The notes under the pieces are model-generated. The model saw only the letters and a program-made list of their open reading frames with translations, was not told the origin of the DNA and made no database searches. From contig CAUQKI010000002.1 in the NCBI GenBank assembly GCA_963518955.1, positions 120,849-184,848 on the forward strand: a stretch of DNA of 64,000 nt, in the 5' to 3' direction. Source of the stretch: JABCPE02 sp963518955 (GTDB lineage: Bacteria; Bacteroidota; Bacteroidia; Flavobacteriales; Weeksellaceae). The position numbers and the translations under genes were made by a program. The stretch's first letter is position 1. Every line of letters begins with the position of its first letter. Of this stretch, positions 26,103 to 34,728 are shown one piece after another.

Positions 26103-26975
26103 TTGGATAAGAATTTAATTCAGCGTATTATTTCTGGAGCAGTGTATGGTCTGGTCATTTTTCTATGTACTACCCATTTCGGCTCCGTTTACTTAAAAGA
26201 TTTCCTAAATATTGATGTAAAACAAGAGTACTTATACCTTTCTTTGATTTTATTTTTTGTGGTGGTAGGTGCTTGGGAAGCGATTAGAATAATGAAATTC
26301 GGTGAAGGCTGGTGGAAATGGATAGTTTTCCCAGTGGGATTCATCGTTTTTTATAGATTTGGGCTAAGATTCCTAAATCATGATTTTTATTTTATTTTTA
26401 ATATTCAAGAGCTTTTGGGTATCGCCCTAGTTTTCATCGCTTCATTTACTTTATTTAAATACCCGAATGAACTTTATTATGACAATGGGAAACTGATATT
26501 CATCGTAATTTATGTGTTTCTCTCGTTTTCATTTGCATTAGGGCTTCCTATGTTTAATTATTCCGAAAAACATTTTGGCTGGGAGACTTTTGTCTTGTTT
26601 ACGCTAATATGGAGCAGTGATGGTTTTGCGTATTTTGCTGGAAGAATGTTCGGAAAGCATAAAATGGCTCCGAAAATCAGCCCGAAAAAAACTTGGGAAG
26701 GTTTTGCTGGCGGAGTAATCTGCACTTTGATTTTAGGATTCTTCATTGAACAAAACATGCCTGAGCTGAGAGGAAACTGGATTCTCGTAGGACTTCTTGT
26801 TTCTATTTTTGCTCCACTTGGAGACTTGGTAGAAAGTCAACTGAAAAGAACTTTCGGCGTGAAAGACAGCGGAAACATCATCCCTGGGCATGGCGGTGTG
26901 CTGGACAGACTGGACAGCTTCATCCTATGTGCGCCTGTGGTATATTTATATTTTATTATAGAAAACTTAATTTAA
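26103..26975 (+). CDS. cdsA: Phosphatidate cytidylyltransferase
   Basis: The 290-residue polytopic membrane enzyme makes CDP-diacylglycerol from phosphatidate and CTP. The C-terminal CDP-alcohol signature is clear: LGDLVESQLKR, then TFGVKDSGNIIPGHGGVLDR at about 254-273. SDGFAYFAGRMFG and ISPKKTWEG are also present. Translation apparently begins at a TTG (26103), giving MDKNLIQRIISG; the next methionine would delete the conserved RIISG start. A TAATTTTG string overlaps that TTG and is probably chance. It follows the LUD gene after 19 bases and precedes psd by 12, forming a phospholipid operon. Confidence 0.94.
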   Translation: MDKNLIQRIISGAVYGLVIFLCTTHFGSVYLKDFLNIDVKQEYLYLSLILFFVVVGAWEAIRIMKFGEGWWKWIVFPVGFIVFYRFGLRFLNHDFYFIFNIQELLGIALVFIASFTLFKYPNELYYDNGKLIFIVIYVFLSFSFALGLPMFNYSEKHFGWETFVLFTLIWSSDGFAYFAGRMFGKHKMAPKISPKKTWEGFAGGVICTLILGFFIEQNMPELRGNWILVGLLVSIFAPLGDLVESQLKRTFGVKDSGNIIPGHGGVLDRLDSFILCAPVVYLYFIIENLI

Positions 26976-26987
26976 ATACATAAAATT

Positions 26988-27644
26988 ATGACACTTCATA
27001 GAGAAGGAAAAGGGACTATTATCGTTTCTTTATTGGTTTTAACCTTGTTATCTGCCATTTCACACTTTTTTCTTGGTAGATATTCGGTATTGGTAACCCT
27101 GCCTTTACTTATTTTATTCTGCTTGATTGTTTGGTTTTTCCGTGTTCCAAACAGAAATATTTCAGAACACACGGACACTGTGGTGGCACCTGTTGATGGA
27201 AAAGTAGTGATGATAAAGGAAGTGGAAGAAGACGAAGTTTTGAAAACAAAATGCCTTCAGATTTCTATTTTCATGTCTCCTCTCAATGTGCATATATGCA
27301 GATATCCTGTGACAGGAAAAGTTTCCTACCGAAAATATCACGCTGGGAAATACCTGATGGCTTGGAATGAAAAATCATCCACAGAAAACGAAAGAACAAC
27401 GATAGCTGTGGATACTCTGACTAATCAAAAAGTAGTATTCAGACAGATTGCAGGATATGTCGCAAGAAGAATCGTAATGTATTCAGAAGTGGGCGATGAT
27501 GCCAAAGCTGGGCACGAGCTGGGCTTCATCAAATTCGGTTCTAGGATGGATGTTTTCTTGCCAATCGGCACAGAAGTTCTCTGCAAAATAGGAGACATTA
27601 CCACAGGAGGTATCGATGTAATCGCAAAGCTAAAAAACGCATAA
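26988..27644 (+). CDS. psd: Phosphatidylserine decarboxylase, short form
   Basis: The 218-residue proenzyme converts phosphatidylserine to phosphatidylethanolamine. It has two N-terminal hydrophobic segments (about 9-28 and 32-52), VVAPVDGKVV at 65-74, and FMSPLNVHICRYPV. The self-cleavage site is Gly184-Ser185 in KFGSRMDVFLP, where Ser becomes the pyruvoyl cofactor. This is the compact 'archaeal-type' Psd common in Bacteroidetes. It is the last gene of the LUD-cdsA-psd unit. Confidence 0.94.
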   Translation: MTLHREGKGTIIVSLLVLTLLSAISHFFLGRYSVLVTLPLLILFCLIVWFFRVPNRNISEHTDTVVAPVDGKVVMIKEVEEDEVLKTKCLQISIFMSPLNVHICRYPVTGKVSYRKYHAGKYLMAWNEKSSTENERTTIAVDTLTNQKVVFRQIAGYVARRIVMYSEVGDDAKAGHELGFIKFGSRMDVFLPIGTEVLCKIGDITTGGIDVIAKLKNA

Positions 27645-27651
27645 AAAAACT

Positions 27652-27679
27652 AAAGCTGCCAAATAATGGCAGCTTTTTT
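27652..27679. terminator. Bidirectional terminator between psd and nrnA
   Basis: Ten-base arms AAAGCTGCCA / TGGCAGCTTT with a 5-base loop and T/A-runs on both sides. It touches the nrnA stop codon. Confidence 0.85.
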
Positions 27680-28682
27680 ATATTCCTTCTTTTTCTACAA
27701 TTTCCTTAAAATCTGATATTGTCTCTTCCAGAGATTTCAGATATTTTCCTCCAGCGGCATTGATATGTCCGCCGCCATTGAAATATTTTCTAGCGAACTG
27801 ATTGACATCTACATCTTCTTTGGAACGGAAAGATATTTTGATAAAATCTTCATAAAGGTCTTCCATAAAGAATGCAGAAACCTTCACACCAGCGAGGCTC
27901 AGTCCATAATTTACAAAGCCATCTGTATCTCCCTTTTCAAAGCCAAATTCCTGCAATTCTGTTCTTTTAAGCCAAAGAACAACCACTTCATTATCTTTAA
28001 CCAATTCTACTCGCCCTAAAATCAAGGAAAGCAGTTTCAGACGGCTCACCGTATTATTATCCCAAGTGTTAGAACTAATCTCGGCAGGATTTGCGCCTTT
28101 TTCTATTAAATTCGCGATAATTCTGTGTGTAGCCGCACTCGTGGAACGGTACCGAAAACCTCCCGTATCGGTCATTATCCCTGTATATAGACATTTTGCG
28201 GTGTTTTCATCTACTAAATTTTCCTGTCCCAGCGCTTCTATAAAATGATAAACCATCTGCGAAGTAGCAGGAATATTCGTATCAGAATAGACAAAATCAA
28301 ACTCACCAGGCTGCTGGTGGTGGTCTATCAGGATTTTAACGGCTTTGGAATTGCTTACCCAGTCGCTTACCATTCCTATCCTCGTATAAGTATTAAAATC
28401 CAAGCAAAATACCACATCCGCAGCCTCTATCAGCTCTATGGCTTTTCTTTTTTTATACTCTGCGATAGTTATTTTTTTGGCTTCGGGCATCCATTTTAGA
28501 AACTTTGGGAAGTCGTTGGGAACGATGATTTCTGCCTCTACGCCTCTATTCCTAAGGAAATGCTTTAGCCCAAGACTACTCCCAATGGCATCTCCATCAG
28601 GATTATAATGGGTAACGATTACTATTTTTTCTTTTACTGAAATCAGATTTTCTATCTCTGACAAAGCCTCTTTACTAAACAT
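27678..28682 (-). CDS. nrnA: DHH family phosphoesterase (NrnA-like)
   Basis: The 334-residue protein has the DHH/DHHA1 layout. VTHYNPDGDAIGSSLGL at about 23-39 is motif I, LDFNTYTRIG carries a metal Asp, ILIDHHQQPG is the DHH motif and MTDTGGFRY follows. The C-terminal DHHA1 domain ends in the substrate loop GGGHINAAGG. NrnA-type enzymes degrade nano-RNAs and 3'-phosphoadenosine 5'-phosphate. It converges on psd through a shared terminator and lies downstream of the HEPN-like gene on the same strand. Confidence 0.92.
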   Translation of the reverse strand: MFSKEALSEIENLISVKEKIVIVTHYNPDGDAIGSSLGLKHFLRNRGVEAEIIVPNDFPKFLKWMPEAKKITIAEYKKRKAIELIEAADVVFCLDFNTYTRIGMVSDWVSNSKAVKILIDHHQQPGEFDFVYSDTNIPATSQMVYHFIEALGQENLVDENTAKCLYTGIMTDTGGFRYRSTSAATHRIIANLIEKGANPAEISSNTWDNNTVSRLKLLSLILGRVELVKDNEVVVLWLKRTELQEFGFEKGDTDGFVNYGLSLAGVKVSAFFMEDLYEDFIKISFRSKEDVDVNQFARKYFNGGGHINAAGGKYLKSLEETISDFKEIVEKEGI

Positions 28683-28753
28683 AAACTGAATATTCTGTGA
28701 ATATACTTGTGTGATTTTTTACAGACAATATGAAAAATTTAAATAATTTGTTA

Positions 28754-30026
28754 TTATATTTCTTTTACAAACTTAATTGTATCCTTTAACTCTTCTTTAT
28801 GAGGTTCAAGAGTTAATCTGTTTTCGAAAGAATGTAATAATTTAACAGCCTCATTTTTAGGATTTTGTTGATGTAATTCCTCTTTTACTCTATTATTTTC
28901 TTTAAACATTTTTAGAATTTGTTTTATTTGTTCTGTACTAACAGAATCAATAAAAGGCTTTAATATTGGTTGGCTTTCTGATTTTCCCCAATAATTTCCA
29001 CACCATACAGATAATATTTCTTGATAAACAATTTCAAAAACGACAGAAGGAACCTTTATGCCTAATTGACATAAAAATTTACTAGCAGACTCTTCTTTAC
29101 TCCAACCATACATAGTATTTTTAGCTTCCGCTAGTTTAGTTGATGCTTTTCTATAAATTTTTGCTCTTGTGCCTTCTGGAATATAGCTAACTCCATCTAC
29201 TTTTATTAGCAATTCAAATATGGAAGTTTTAACATCTTTATTTTCATTTTCATCTTCATTTTCATTACTATTTATCATATATTCATGATATTTTATGCCT
29301 AATGTTTTTCTTGAATCATCATTTGCCTTTTCCCAAACAGCTGGAAATAAATTAAAAACATTAGTTTTAATCTGTTCATTACCTGTTGTTAGTAAATCTA
29401 ATAGAAAACCAAATAAAGTTTTAATTTCTTGATTATTATAAGATTTTATTTGATCATCTAATGTTATAAGTTCTTCTGAGTTAAGTATTCTACTTTTTAT
29501 GGGTTTAAAAACAGCAGATATAGAGTGTTTTGGTTCGGGTAAAGGTTGTTTAAATAAATTTTCTTCAAGCAATAGAACAAGAGCAATAACATCTTTTTCT
29601 TCTACTCTATTGTCTGAATCGTGAGCAGAAGAAGTATGATTTCTCATCCAATTAATCATTTCTAATGATTTTGCAGCTTTTGAATCTATTAACCCTATAT
29701 CTTTTGCTCCTGAAATTAAAATAATATCATCTACATCACTCCATCTTTCAGCTATTGTACTTCCATTTATATCATATGTTTTTCTCCCTTGTTTATTCTT
29801 TACTGTAGAACTCCAAATTTCAGTTCCATATGCTTCCACTTTTCTCTTTAAGTTGGAAGTAGCTGCATTCCAAATAGCAAGTAAAGAATAACTATAAAAA
29901 ACCTTGCTGAAATAAAGCTCTTGCCTCATTTATATATGTGTGTTCCTTTTCAGACAACATAGGGAAAGTCTCTTTTATTCCTATTTGTTCTAATATAATT
30001 TTTGGCAATATGTTAGTATTATTCAT
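28754..30026 (-). pseudogene. HEPN-like protein gene split by a one-base frameshift
   Basis: Two overlapping minus-strand frames make one gene. The first (ATG at 30026) encodes 44 residues ending EARALFQQGF-L-stop at 29892-29894. The second, open from 29929, continues YSYSLLAIWNAATSNLKRK and runs to 28754. Removing one A from the A6 run at 29896-29901 (T6 on the coding strand) joins them into a 423-residue protein with a smooth helix across the junction. The N-terminal half looks like a HEPN domain: paired helices, then R-N-x5-H (RNHTSSAH; R128, H135 in the restored numbering), the usual HEPN nuclease motif. The C-terminal half is unrecognised helical sequence. The gene is more AT-rich than its housekeeping neighbours nrnA and lepA, with 19 bases to lepA. 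It may be a pseudogene, a phase-variable gene, or a sequencing error. Without the shift, translation could still start at 29929 but would lose the first helix. Confidence 0.65.
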
Positions 30027-30045
30027 AAAGTATAATTTTTTAATA

Positions 30046-31842
30046 TTAATCATTCAGTTTCAGCACCGCCATAAATGCAGACTGAGGAACTTCTACACGC
30101 CCAATTTGTTTCATTTTTTTCTTTCCTTCTTTCTGTTTTTCAAGGAGTTTTCTCTTACGAGAGATGTCACCACCATAACATTTTGCGGTTACATCTTTAC
30201 GAAGGGCTTTTATAGTTTCTCGGGCGATTACTTTAGTTCCCAGAGCCGCCTGAACTGCGATATCAAACTGCTGTCTTGGTATCAGTTCGCGAAGTTTTTC
30301 GCACATTTTTTTACCAATGTTATAGGCATTGGAATCGTGTATCAGGGAAGAAAGCGCATCCACCATATCACCATTGATAAGGATATCCATTTTCACCAAT
30401 TTAGATGGACGGAAACCGATTGGGTGATAGTCAAATGATGCATATCCTTTGGAAATAGACTTTAATCGGTCATAAAAATCAAACACCACCTCTGATAACG
30501 GCATATTGAAAATCAATTCCACTCGGTCAGAAGTCAAATAAGACTGGTTCACTATTTCGCCTCGTTTTTCTATACAAAGTGTCATCACAGCCCCCACGAA
30601 ATCAGACTTGGTGATGATAGAAGCCTTTATATACGGCTCTTCCACTCTGTCCATCGTCGTAGGGTCCATCATCTCGGATGGGTTATTGATGAGGATAGGA
30701 ACATCTGGTTCTTTCTTGGTGTAGCCGTGGTAAGATACATTGGGAACGGTAGTGATTACATTCATCCCAAATTCCCTGTCAAGGCGCTCCTGAACTATCT
30801 CCATATGAAGCATTCCAAGGAAACCACATCGGAAACCAAAGCCTAGTGCAGCCGAACTTTCCGCCTCGAAAACAAGCGAAGCATCATTCAGCCTTAGTTT
30901 TTCTAATGAAGCTCTAAGCTCCTCAAAGTCCTCTGATTCTATCGGATAAATCCCCGCAAATACCATCGGTTTTACCTCTTCGAAACCTTCTATCGGTGCA
31001 GGAGCAGGGTTTTCAGTGGAAGTAATAGTGTCCCCTACTTTCACCTCTCGGGCATCCTTTATCCCAGAAATGATGTAGCCTACATCTCCACATTTTATCT
31101 CTTGCTTAGGCGCTTGTTTTAGTTTTAGAGTTCCCACCTCATCGGCATCATAGGTGCGGTCAGTAGCCATAAATTTCACTTTCTGTCCTTTCTTGATGCT
31201 TCCATTTACCACTTTGAAATAAGCCTCAATTCCTCTAAATGGGTTAAACACAGAGTCAAAAATCAATGCCTGCAGCGGTGCATCTGGGTCGCCCTCTGGC
31301 GCTGGAATTCTCTCCACGATCTGCTCCAAAAGTTCTTTCACTCCTGCTCCTGTTTTTCCAGAAACACGGAGAACATCCTCTGGCTTACAGCCCAAAAGAT
31401 TGACAATTTCATCTGTAACCTCCTCAGGATTTGCCGAAGGAAGGTCTATTTTATTCAAAATTGGAATAATTTCCAAATCGTTTTCTAATGCCAAATAAAG
31501 ATTGGAAATAGTCTGAGCCTGAATGCTTTGTGCCGCATCTACAATCAGCAAAGCTCCTTCGCACGCCGCGATAGAACGCGAAACTTCATACGAGAAATCC
31601 ACATGCCCAGGAGTATCGATAAGGTTAAGGACATATTTTTCGCCCTTGTATTCATAGTCCATCTGGATAGCGTGGGATTTTATGGTAATTCCTCGCTCCT
31701 TTTCCAAATCCATATCATCAAGAGTCTGCGCCTGCAACTCCCTCTGTGTCACTGTATTAGTATACTCCAAAAGTCGGTCTGCCAAGGTAGATTTACCGTG
31801 GTCAATATGTGCAATGATGCAAAAATTTCTTATATTTTTCAT
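30046..31842 (-). CDS. lepA: Elongation factor 4 (LepA)
   Basis: The 598-residue translational GTPase has the G1 motif AHIDHGKST (10-18), DTPGHVDF, and NKIDLPSA. The LepA-specific C-terminal domain is present, with LVKMDILINGDMVDALS and AAQRR-like basic tail QKEGKKKMKQIGRVEVPQSA in two parts. It binds ribosomes and affects initiation and translocation under ionic stress. Length is the family norm. It has its own full-consensus promoter, which overlaps the terminator of the upstream gene. Confidence 0.97.
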   Translation of the reverse strand: MKNIRNFCIIAHIDHGKSTLADRLLEYTNTVTQRELQAQTLDDMDLEKERGITIKSHAIQMDYEYKGEKYVLNLIDTPGHVDFSYEVSRSIAACEGALLIVDAAQSIQAQTISNLYLALENDLEIIPILNKIDLPSANPEEVTDEIVNLLGCKPEDVLRVSGKTGAGVKELLEQIVERIPAPEGDPDAPLQALIFDSVFNPFRGIEAYFKVVNGSIKKGQKVKFMATDRTYDADEVGTLKLKQAPKQEIKCGDVGYIISGIKDAREVKVGDTITSTENPAPAPIEGFEEVKPMVFAGIYPIESEDFEELRASLEKLRLNDASLVFEAESSAALGFGFRCGFLGMLHMEIVQERLDREFGMNVITTVPNVSYHGYTKKEPDVPILINNPSEMMDPTTMDRVEEPYIKASIITKSDFVGAVMTLCIEKRGEIVNQSYLTSDRVELIFNMPLSEVVFDFYDRLKSISKGYASFDYHPIGFRPSKLVKMDILINGDMVDALSSLIHDSNAYNIGKKMCEKLRELIPRQQFDIAVQAALGTKVIARETIKALRKDVTAKCYGGDISRKRKLLEKQKEGKKKMKQIGRVEVPQSAFMAVLKLND

Positions 31843-31861
31843 TTCAAAAATCAGTATCCTG

Positions 31862-31894
31862 CAAAGATAACAAAAAAGAGACTGAAAAAATCAA
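31862..31894 (-). promoter_or_regulatory. Promoter of lepA
   Basis: TATCTTTG (31862-31869) on the minus strand with TTG (31892-31894) 22 bases upstream; 19 bases before the lepA ATG. Confidence 0.7.
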
Positions 31895-31902
31895 TCTCTT
31901 TT
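31874..31902 (-). terminator. Terminator after the 31914 gene
   Basis: Arms AAAAGAGA-c-TGA and TCA-a-TCTCTTTT (one mismatch), loop of six A, T-run on the minus strand. It sits inside the lepA promoter spacer, so termination and initiation share the same 40 bases. Confidence 0.65.
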
Positions 31903-31913
31903 GGTATAAATTA

Positions 31914-32897
31914 TTATTCTTCTAACATATAATAGCCTGTAAGATGGTCTATATAATATTTGGATTTTTCTTTGGCTTGTTCTTTTTTAGCTTTATTACT
32001 TGCTATGATTCCATCTATTGCACCACCTAATGCTCCAAACATAAAACCATAAACCATTTGTGTCTGTGGAGGAAAAAGGGAAGCATGATTAGACATTATA
32101 TAATAACCTTTACTATCTTTCTCCATTTCTACAAAGCCTACAAGAGTATTTTTATAGGCTTTCCCATCAGCAACATAGATGTTAATCTGTCTCGCTGGAA
32201 TTCTTGTTTTGTCTTCTTTTACTGCCCTAAGAACCTCTCCTTTTTCATTTTTTACAATAGTGAAGTGCCCTTCTTCTGGCGTCTGTCTAAAAAATGAATA
32301 ATAACTTTTATAAATCCCATCCTTTAATGTAGTTTCTGCAAAGGCTGGCATATTTTGTTTCATTACTTCTTCATAATTAGCAAGATTTTCCTGCGAAAGT
32401 TCTTCTTTCCAAGGAACAATTTTGTATGATTTTTTTATTACATTTCCGAGAAGAGCAGGAATAGCACGAACCAAAGCATTTGAATTTCCTTGGTCAAAAA
32501 GTACCGTATCCACTTTAGAGATATAATGAAATTTATCTGCTTTTTTTGCGAATACTCCTGCAGAAACCTCCAATTTGTTCTGAGCATCTTCTTGTGAAAT
32601 ATTTAGTTTCTTCAAAACCAAATACAGTTCATCTTTTCCTTTAGTTTCATTATACTTTTCAAACCATTCTTTCACAGCTTGTTTTTCTTCTTTTTGAAAA
32701 ACTACTTTAGATTCTTTTCCTGAAGAATTTTTTTTAATCTGACCCACTTCTTTATTCTCTCTCAAATCCAATAAACTCAGACTTTTTGTAGATTTCATAG
32801 GGTCTTGAATATTAACATTTAGTTTGATTTCCTCTATGTTTTGCCCAAAAACAAGATTTAAACAGAACATGGACAATGATAAAAATACTGCTCTCAT
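31914..32897 (-). CDS. Secreted protein of unknown function
   Basis: The 327-residue product has a signal peptide (MRAVFLSLSMFCLNLVFGQN). I do not recognise the family. The body is mixed alpha/beta with a hydrophobic glycine-rich segment near 288-303 (YGFMFGALGGAIDGIIAS) that could be a membrane or glycine-zipper helix, followed by a lysine-rich stretch and an acidic end. It has its own terminator and lies between the ECF operon and lepA. I found no catalytic motif. Confidence 0.6.
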   Translation of the reverse strand: MRAVFLSLSMFCLNLVFGQNIEEIKLNVNIQDPMKSTKSLSLLDLRENKEVGQIKKNSSGKESKVVFQKEEKQAVKEWFEKYNETKGKDELYLVLKKLNISQEDAQNKLEVSAGVFAKKADKFHYISKVDTVLFDQGNSNALVRAIPALLGNVIKKSYKIVPWKEELSQENLANYEEVMKQNMPAFAETTLKDGIYKSYYSFFRQTPEEGHFTIVKNEKGEVLRAVKEDKTRIPARQINIYVADGKAYKNTLVGFVEMEKDSKGYYIMSNHASLFPPQTQMVYGFMFGALGGAIDGIIASNKAKKEQAKEKSKYYIDHLTGYYMLEE

Positions 32898-32949
32898 AAA
32901 TATTTATTTTCTCGCGAAGATAAATAATAAATCTCAAGTATAAACTAAA

Positions 32950-32975
32950 AAAAGACTGAAAAATATCAGTCTTTT
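32950..32975 (-). terminator. Terminator after the ECF operon
   Basis: Ten-base perfect arms AAAAGACTGA / TCAGTCTTTT with a 6-base loop, just past the His-rich gene. Confidence 0.8.
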
Positions 32976-32985
32976 GTGTATAAAT

Positions 32986-33504
32986 TTATTTAGTCTTATG
33001 TTTGTCTTTATCGTGTTTATGCTTAAAGGAATTCTTGATATCTTTCTCTATTTTATAAATTTTCAAAACCTGCTGTGGAGAAAGGTGTTCCAGTAATTTT
33101 TTGGAATAAAATTTTCTGTTATCCAAAACCTTTTGAGCAACTTCAAAACCAAGATTTATCTTTCTTAAAGCCTCTTCATCGGTCAGGTTTTTATGAGTAT
33201 CCTCTGGCTTAAAGTTTTTTATAATATCGCCTTTAGCAGTGAAATATTCGCTGAGAACCTTCTCTACTGCTTCTTTTTTCTCACCAGAAAGCTCTAATTC
33301 TTTAGTGATTTTATTGATATTCAACTGCTGAATAAAAGCCATCTTCTCCTCATGGGTCATTTTTTCAAAATGATGAATATGGTTTTTCTTGTCCTCATGG
33401 TGTTTCTCATGGTGTTTTTCGTGAGATTTACCATGATGTTTCTGCGCAGAAACCAGCATTCCAAAAGATATAGCTAATAAGAAAAATATTTTTTTCATTT
33501 TCAA
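32986..33504 (-). CDS. Histidine-rich periplasmic protein, candidate sensor of the ECF system
   Basis: The 172-residue protein has a signal peptide ending at VSAQ. Mature residues 22-46 contain many His (HHGKSHEKHHEKHHEDKK), and the C-terminus repeats the theme (FKHKHDKDKHK). The middle is helical and contains LTDEEALRKINLGFEVAQKV and HLSPQQVLKIYKIE, like Spy/CpxP-type periplasmic chaperone-sensors. It is the third gene after the sigma and anti-sigma genes (9-base gap), which suggests that it senses metal or misfolding for that system. Function is inferred from context. Confidence 0.7.
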   Translation of the reverse strand: MKMKKIFFLLAISFGMLVSAQKHHGKSHEKHHEKHHEDKKNHIHHFEKMTHEEKMAFIQQLNINKITKELELSGEKKEAVEKVLSEYFTAKGDIIKNFKPEDTHKNLTDEEALRKINLGFEVAQKVLDNRKFYSKKLLEHLSPQQVLKIYKIEKDIKNSFKHKHDKDKHKTK

Positions 33505-33513
33505 TGTTTTTAA

Positions 33514-34023
33514 TTAATATAAATCTAAAAAGGCGTCTTGTTCATAATTAGTGGCTAACTCCTGAAGTTCCTCTTCGCTCATGACATTGAGAACCTCTTC
33601 CATTTTGAGTTTTGTAGAAAGATTTTTCACTTTCTGCTCGGAAACAGCATCTAAACTTTGCCCTGCGAAAGATGTTTTTGATTCTGTATAGGGTTGATTC
33701 TCTACCGCTTCTTGATTTACAATATCTGTTTGAGGTTCAGTATTTTGCTCTTGATTCGGAGTGGAAACATTTTCATTCTGAACCATCTGAGGGTTTTGTG
33801 TTACTTCCACATTTTTATTCTTAAAATTCACAAAAAACGAAATCCCAAAAACCACCGCTATCGCAGCCGCAGAAGCCCACGCTGGGTTTATTTTAAACCT
33901 TTTCACCGGCTGTTTTTCTGCCCTTGCCGTTTTATCCAAAACTTTTTCCTGCATTTCCTCGAAAAAGTTTTCTGGCAGTTCAGGCGTTTTTCGCTCCCAT
34001 TTTTCTATATCTATTTTTTTCAT
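33514..34023 (-). CDS. Putative anti-sigma factor, single-pass membrane protein
   Basis: The 169-residue protein has a cytoplasmic N-terminus (MKKIDIEKWERKTPELPENFF), one transmembrane segment near 50-67 (AWASAAAIAVVFGISFFV), and a periplasmic glutamine/asparagine-rich C-terminal region. This is the layout of anti-sigma factors that hold an ECF sigma factor at the membrane. It starts 2 bases after the sigma gene stop. The sequence itself is weakly conserved, so the call rests on topology and position. Confidence 0.75.
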   Translation of the reverse strand: MKKIDIEKWERKTPELPENFFEEMQEKVLDKTARAEKQPVKRFKINPAWASAAAIAVVFGISFFVNFKNKNVEVTQNPQMVQNENVSTPNQEQNTEPQTDIVNQEAVENQPYTESKTSFAGQSLDAVSEQKVKNLSTKLKMEEVLNVMSEEELQELATNYEQDAFLDLY

Positions 34024-34025
34024 TT

Positions 34026-34580
34026 TTAAAATTCTTCGCTATGGTCTAAAATATACTGTTCTATTTTGCTTTTCGCATAGTGATAGTTGGTTTTCAGCGT
34101 ACTTACTGACATATCCAAAATCTTGCTAATTTCCTCATACGGCAGGTCATCATAATACCTCAGCGTAAAAACCATCCGTTGTTTCTCTGGTAGTTTTTGT
34201 ATCGCATCTTGTAGTAAAAGCTCTATCTCATCTGCATTTCTTCCGCTATTTTCTGCTTTTTGGTTTTCTAGATAAATATCTGCATCCTGCTCCGTTTTCT
34301 GCATTTTTTTCACCTTGTTCAGATATTGGAGAGCCTCGTTAGACGCTATCCTGTAGAGCCATGTGTAGAGCTGACTGTCTTTCTTGAATTGCGAAAAATT
34401 CTGATAGACTTTGATAAAGGTTTCCTGCAAAACATCCTTTGCGGCATCTTCATCATCGACCAGCCTACGAATATGCCAATACAACCGACTCTGATATGCA
34501 TTCATCATCATACGAAGTCCTTTTTCTTGACTTTCAGGACTCTGCATAAGATGGATAATATCTTCATCTTTTACCTTCAT
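34026..34580 (-). CDS. ECF RNA polymerase sigma factor
   Basis: The 184-residue protein has sigma-70 region 2 (MMNAYQSRLYWHIRRLVDDEDAAKDVLQETFIKVY, with the DVLQETF -10-binding helix) and region 4 (LPEKQRMVFTLRYYDDLPYEEISKILDMSVSTLKTNYHYAKSK). A short variable linker (about 95-110) joins them. The two regions are given here in shortened form: key blocks are DEDAAKDVLQETF and LPYEEISKILDMSV. It directs RNA polymerase to stress promoters and is held by the membrane protein encoded next. First gene of a three-gene operon; a 17-base palindrome lies 68 bases upstream. Confidence 0.94.
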   Translation of the reverse strand: MKVKDEDIIHLMQSPESQEKGLRMMMNAYQSRLYWHIRRLVDDEDAAKDVLQETFIKVYQNFSQFKKDSQLYTWLYRIASNEALQYLNKVKKMQKTEQDADIYLENQKAENSGRNADEIELLLQDAIQKLPEKQRMVFTLRYYDDLPYEEISKILDMSVSTLKTNYHYAKSKIEQYILDHSEEF

Positions 34581-34647
34581 TGGGTTCTTCTATTTGTTTG
34601 ATGATTTTTTTTGCAAAAGGTTAAATCTAAATTAAAAAAAATTTAAA

Positions 34648-34664
34648 TATAACTGACAGTTATA
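34648..34664. promoter_or_regulatory. Perfect palindrome upstream of the ECF operon
   Basis: TATAACTG-A-CAGTTATA: two 8-base arms around one base, 68 bases before the sigma gene and 65 bases past the rpmH stop. It has no T-run, so it looks more like an operator than a terminator. The regulator is unknown. Confidence 0.4.
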
Positions 34665-34728
34665 ACAACGAAAAAATGTCCAAAAGATAGATTCTTTCAG
34701 ACACTATTATTTATTTTCAGAAGACAGA

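Noticed and set aside
26098..26105. TAATTTTG box as a cdsA promoter
   Set aside because: It covers the TTG start codon; no later start keeps the conserved N-terminus, so it is probably a chance match.
29938..30438. 166-residue plus-strand ORF across the HEPN gene start and lepA end
   Set aside because: Antisense to lepA and to the HEPN-like N-terminus; composition is typical of shadow frames.
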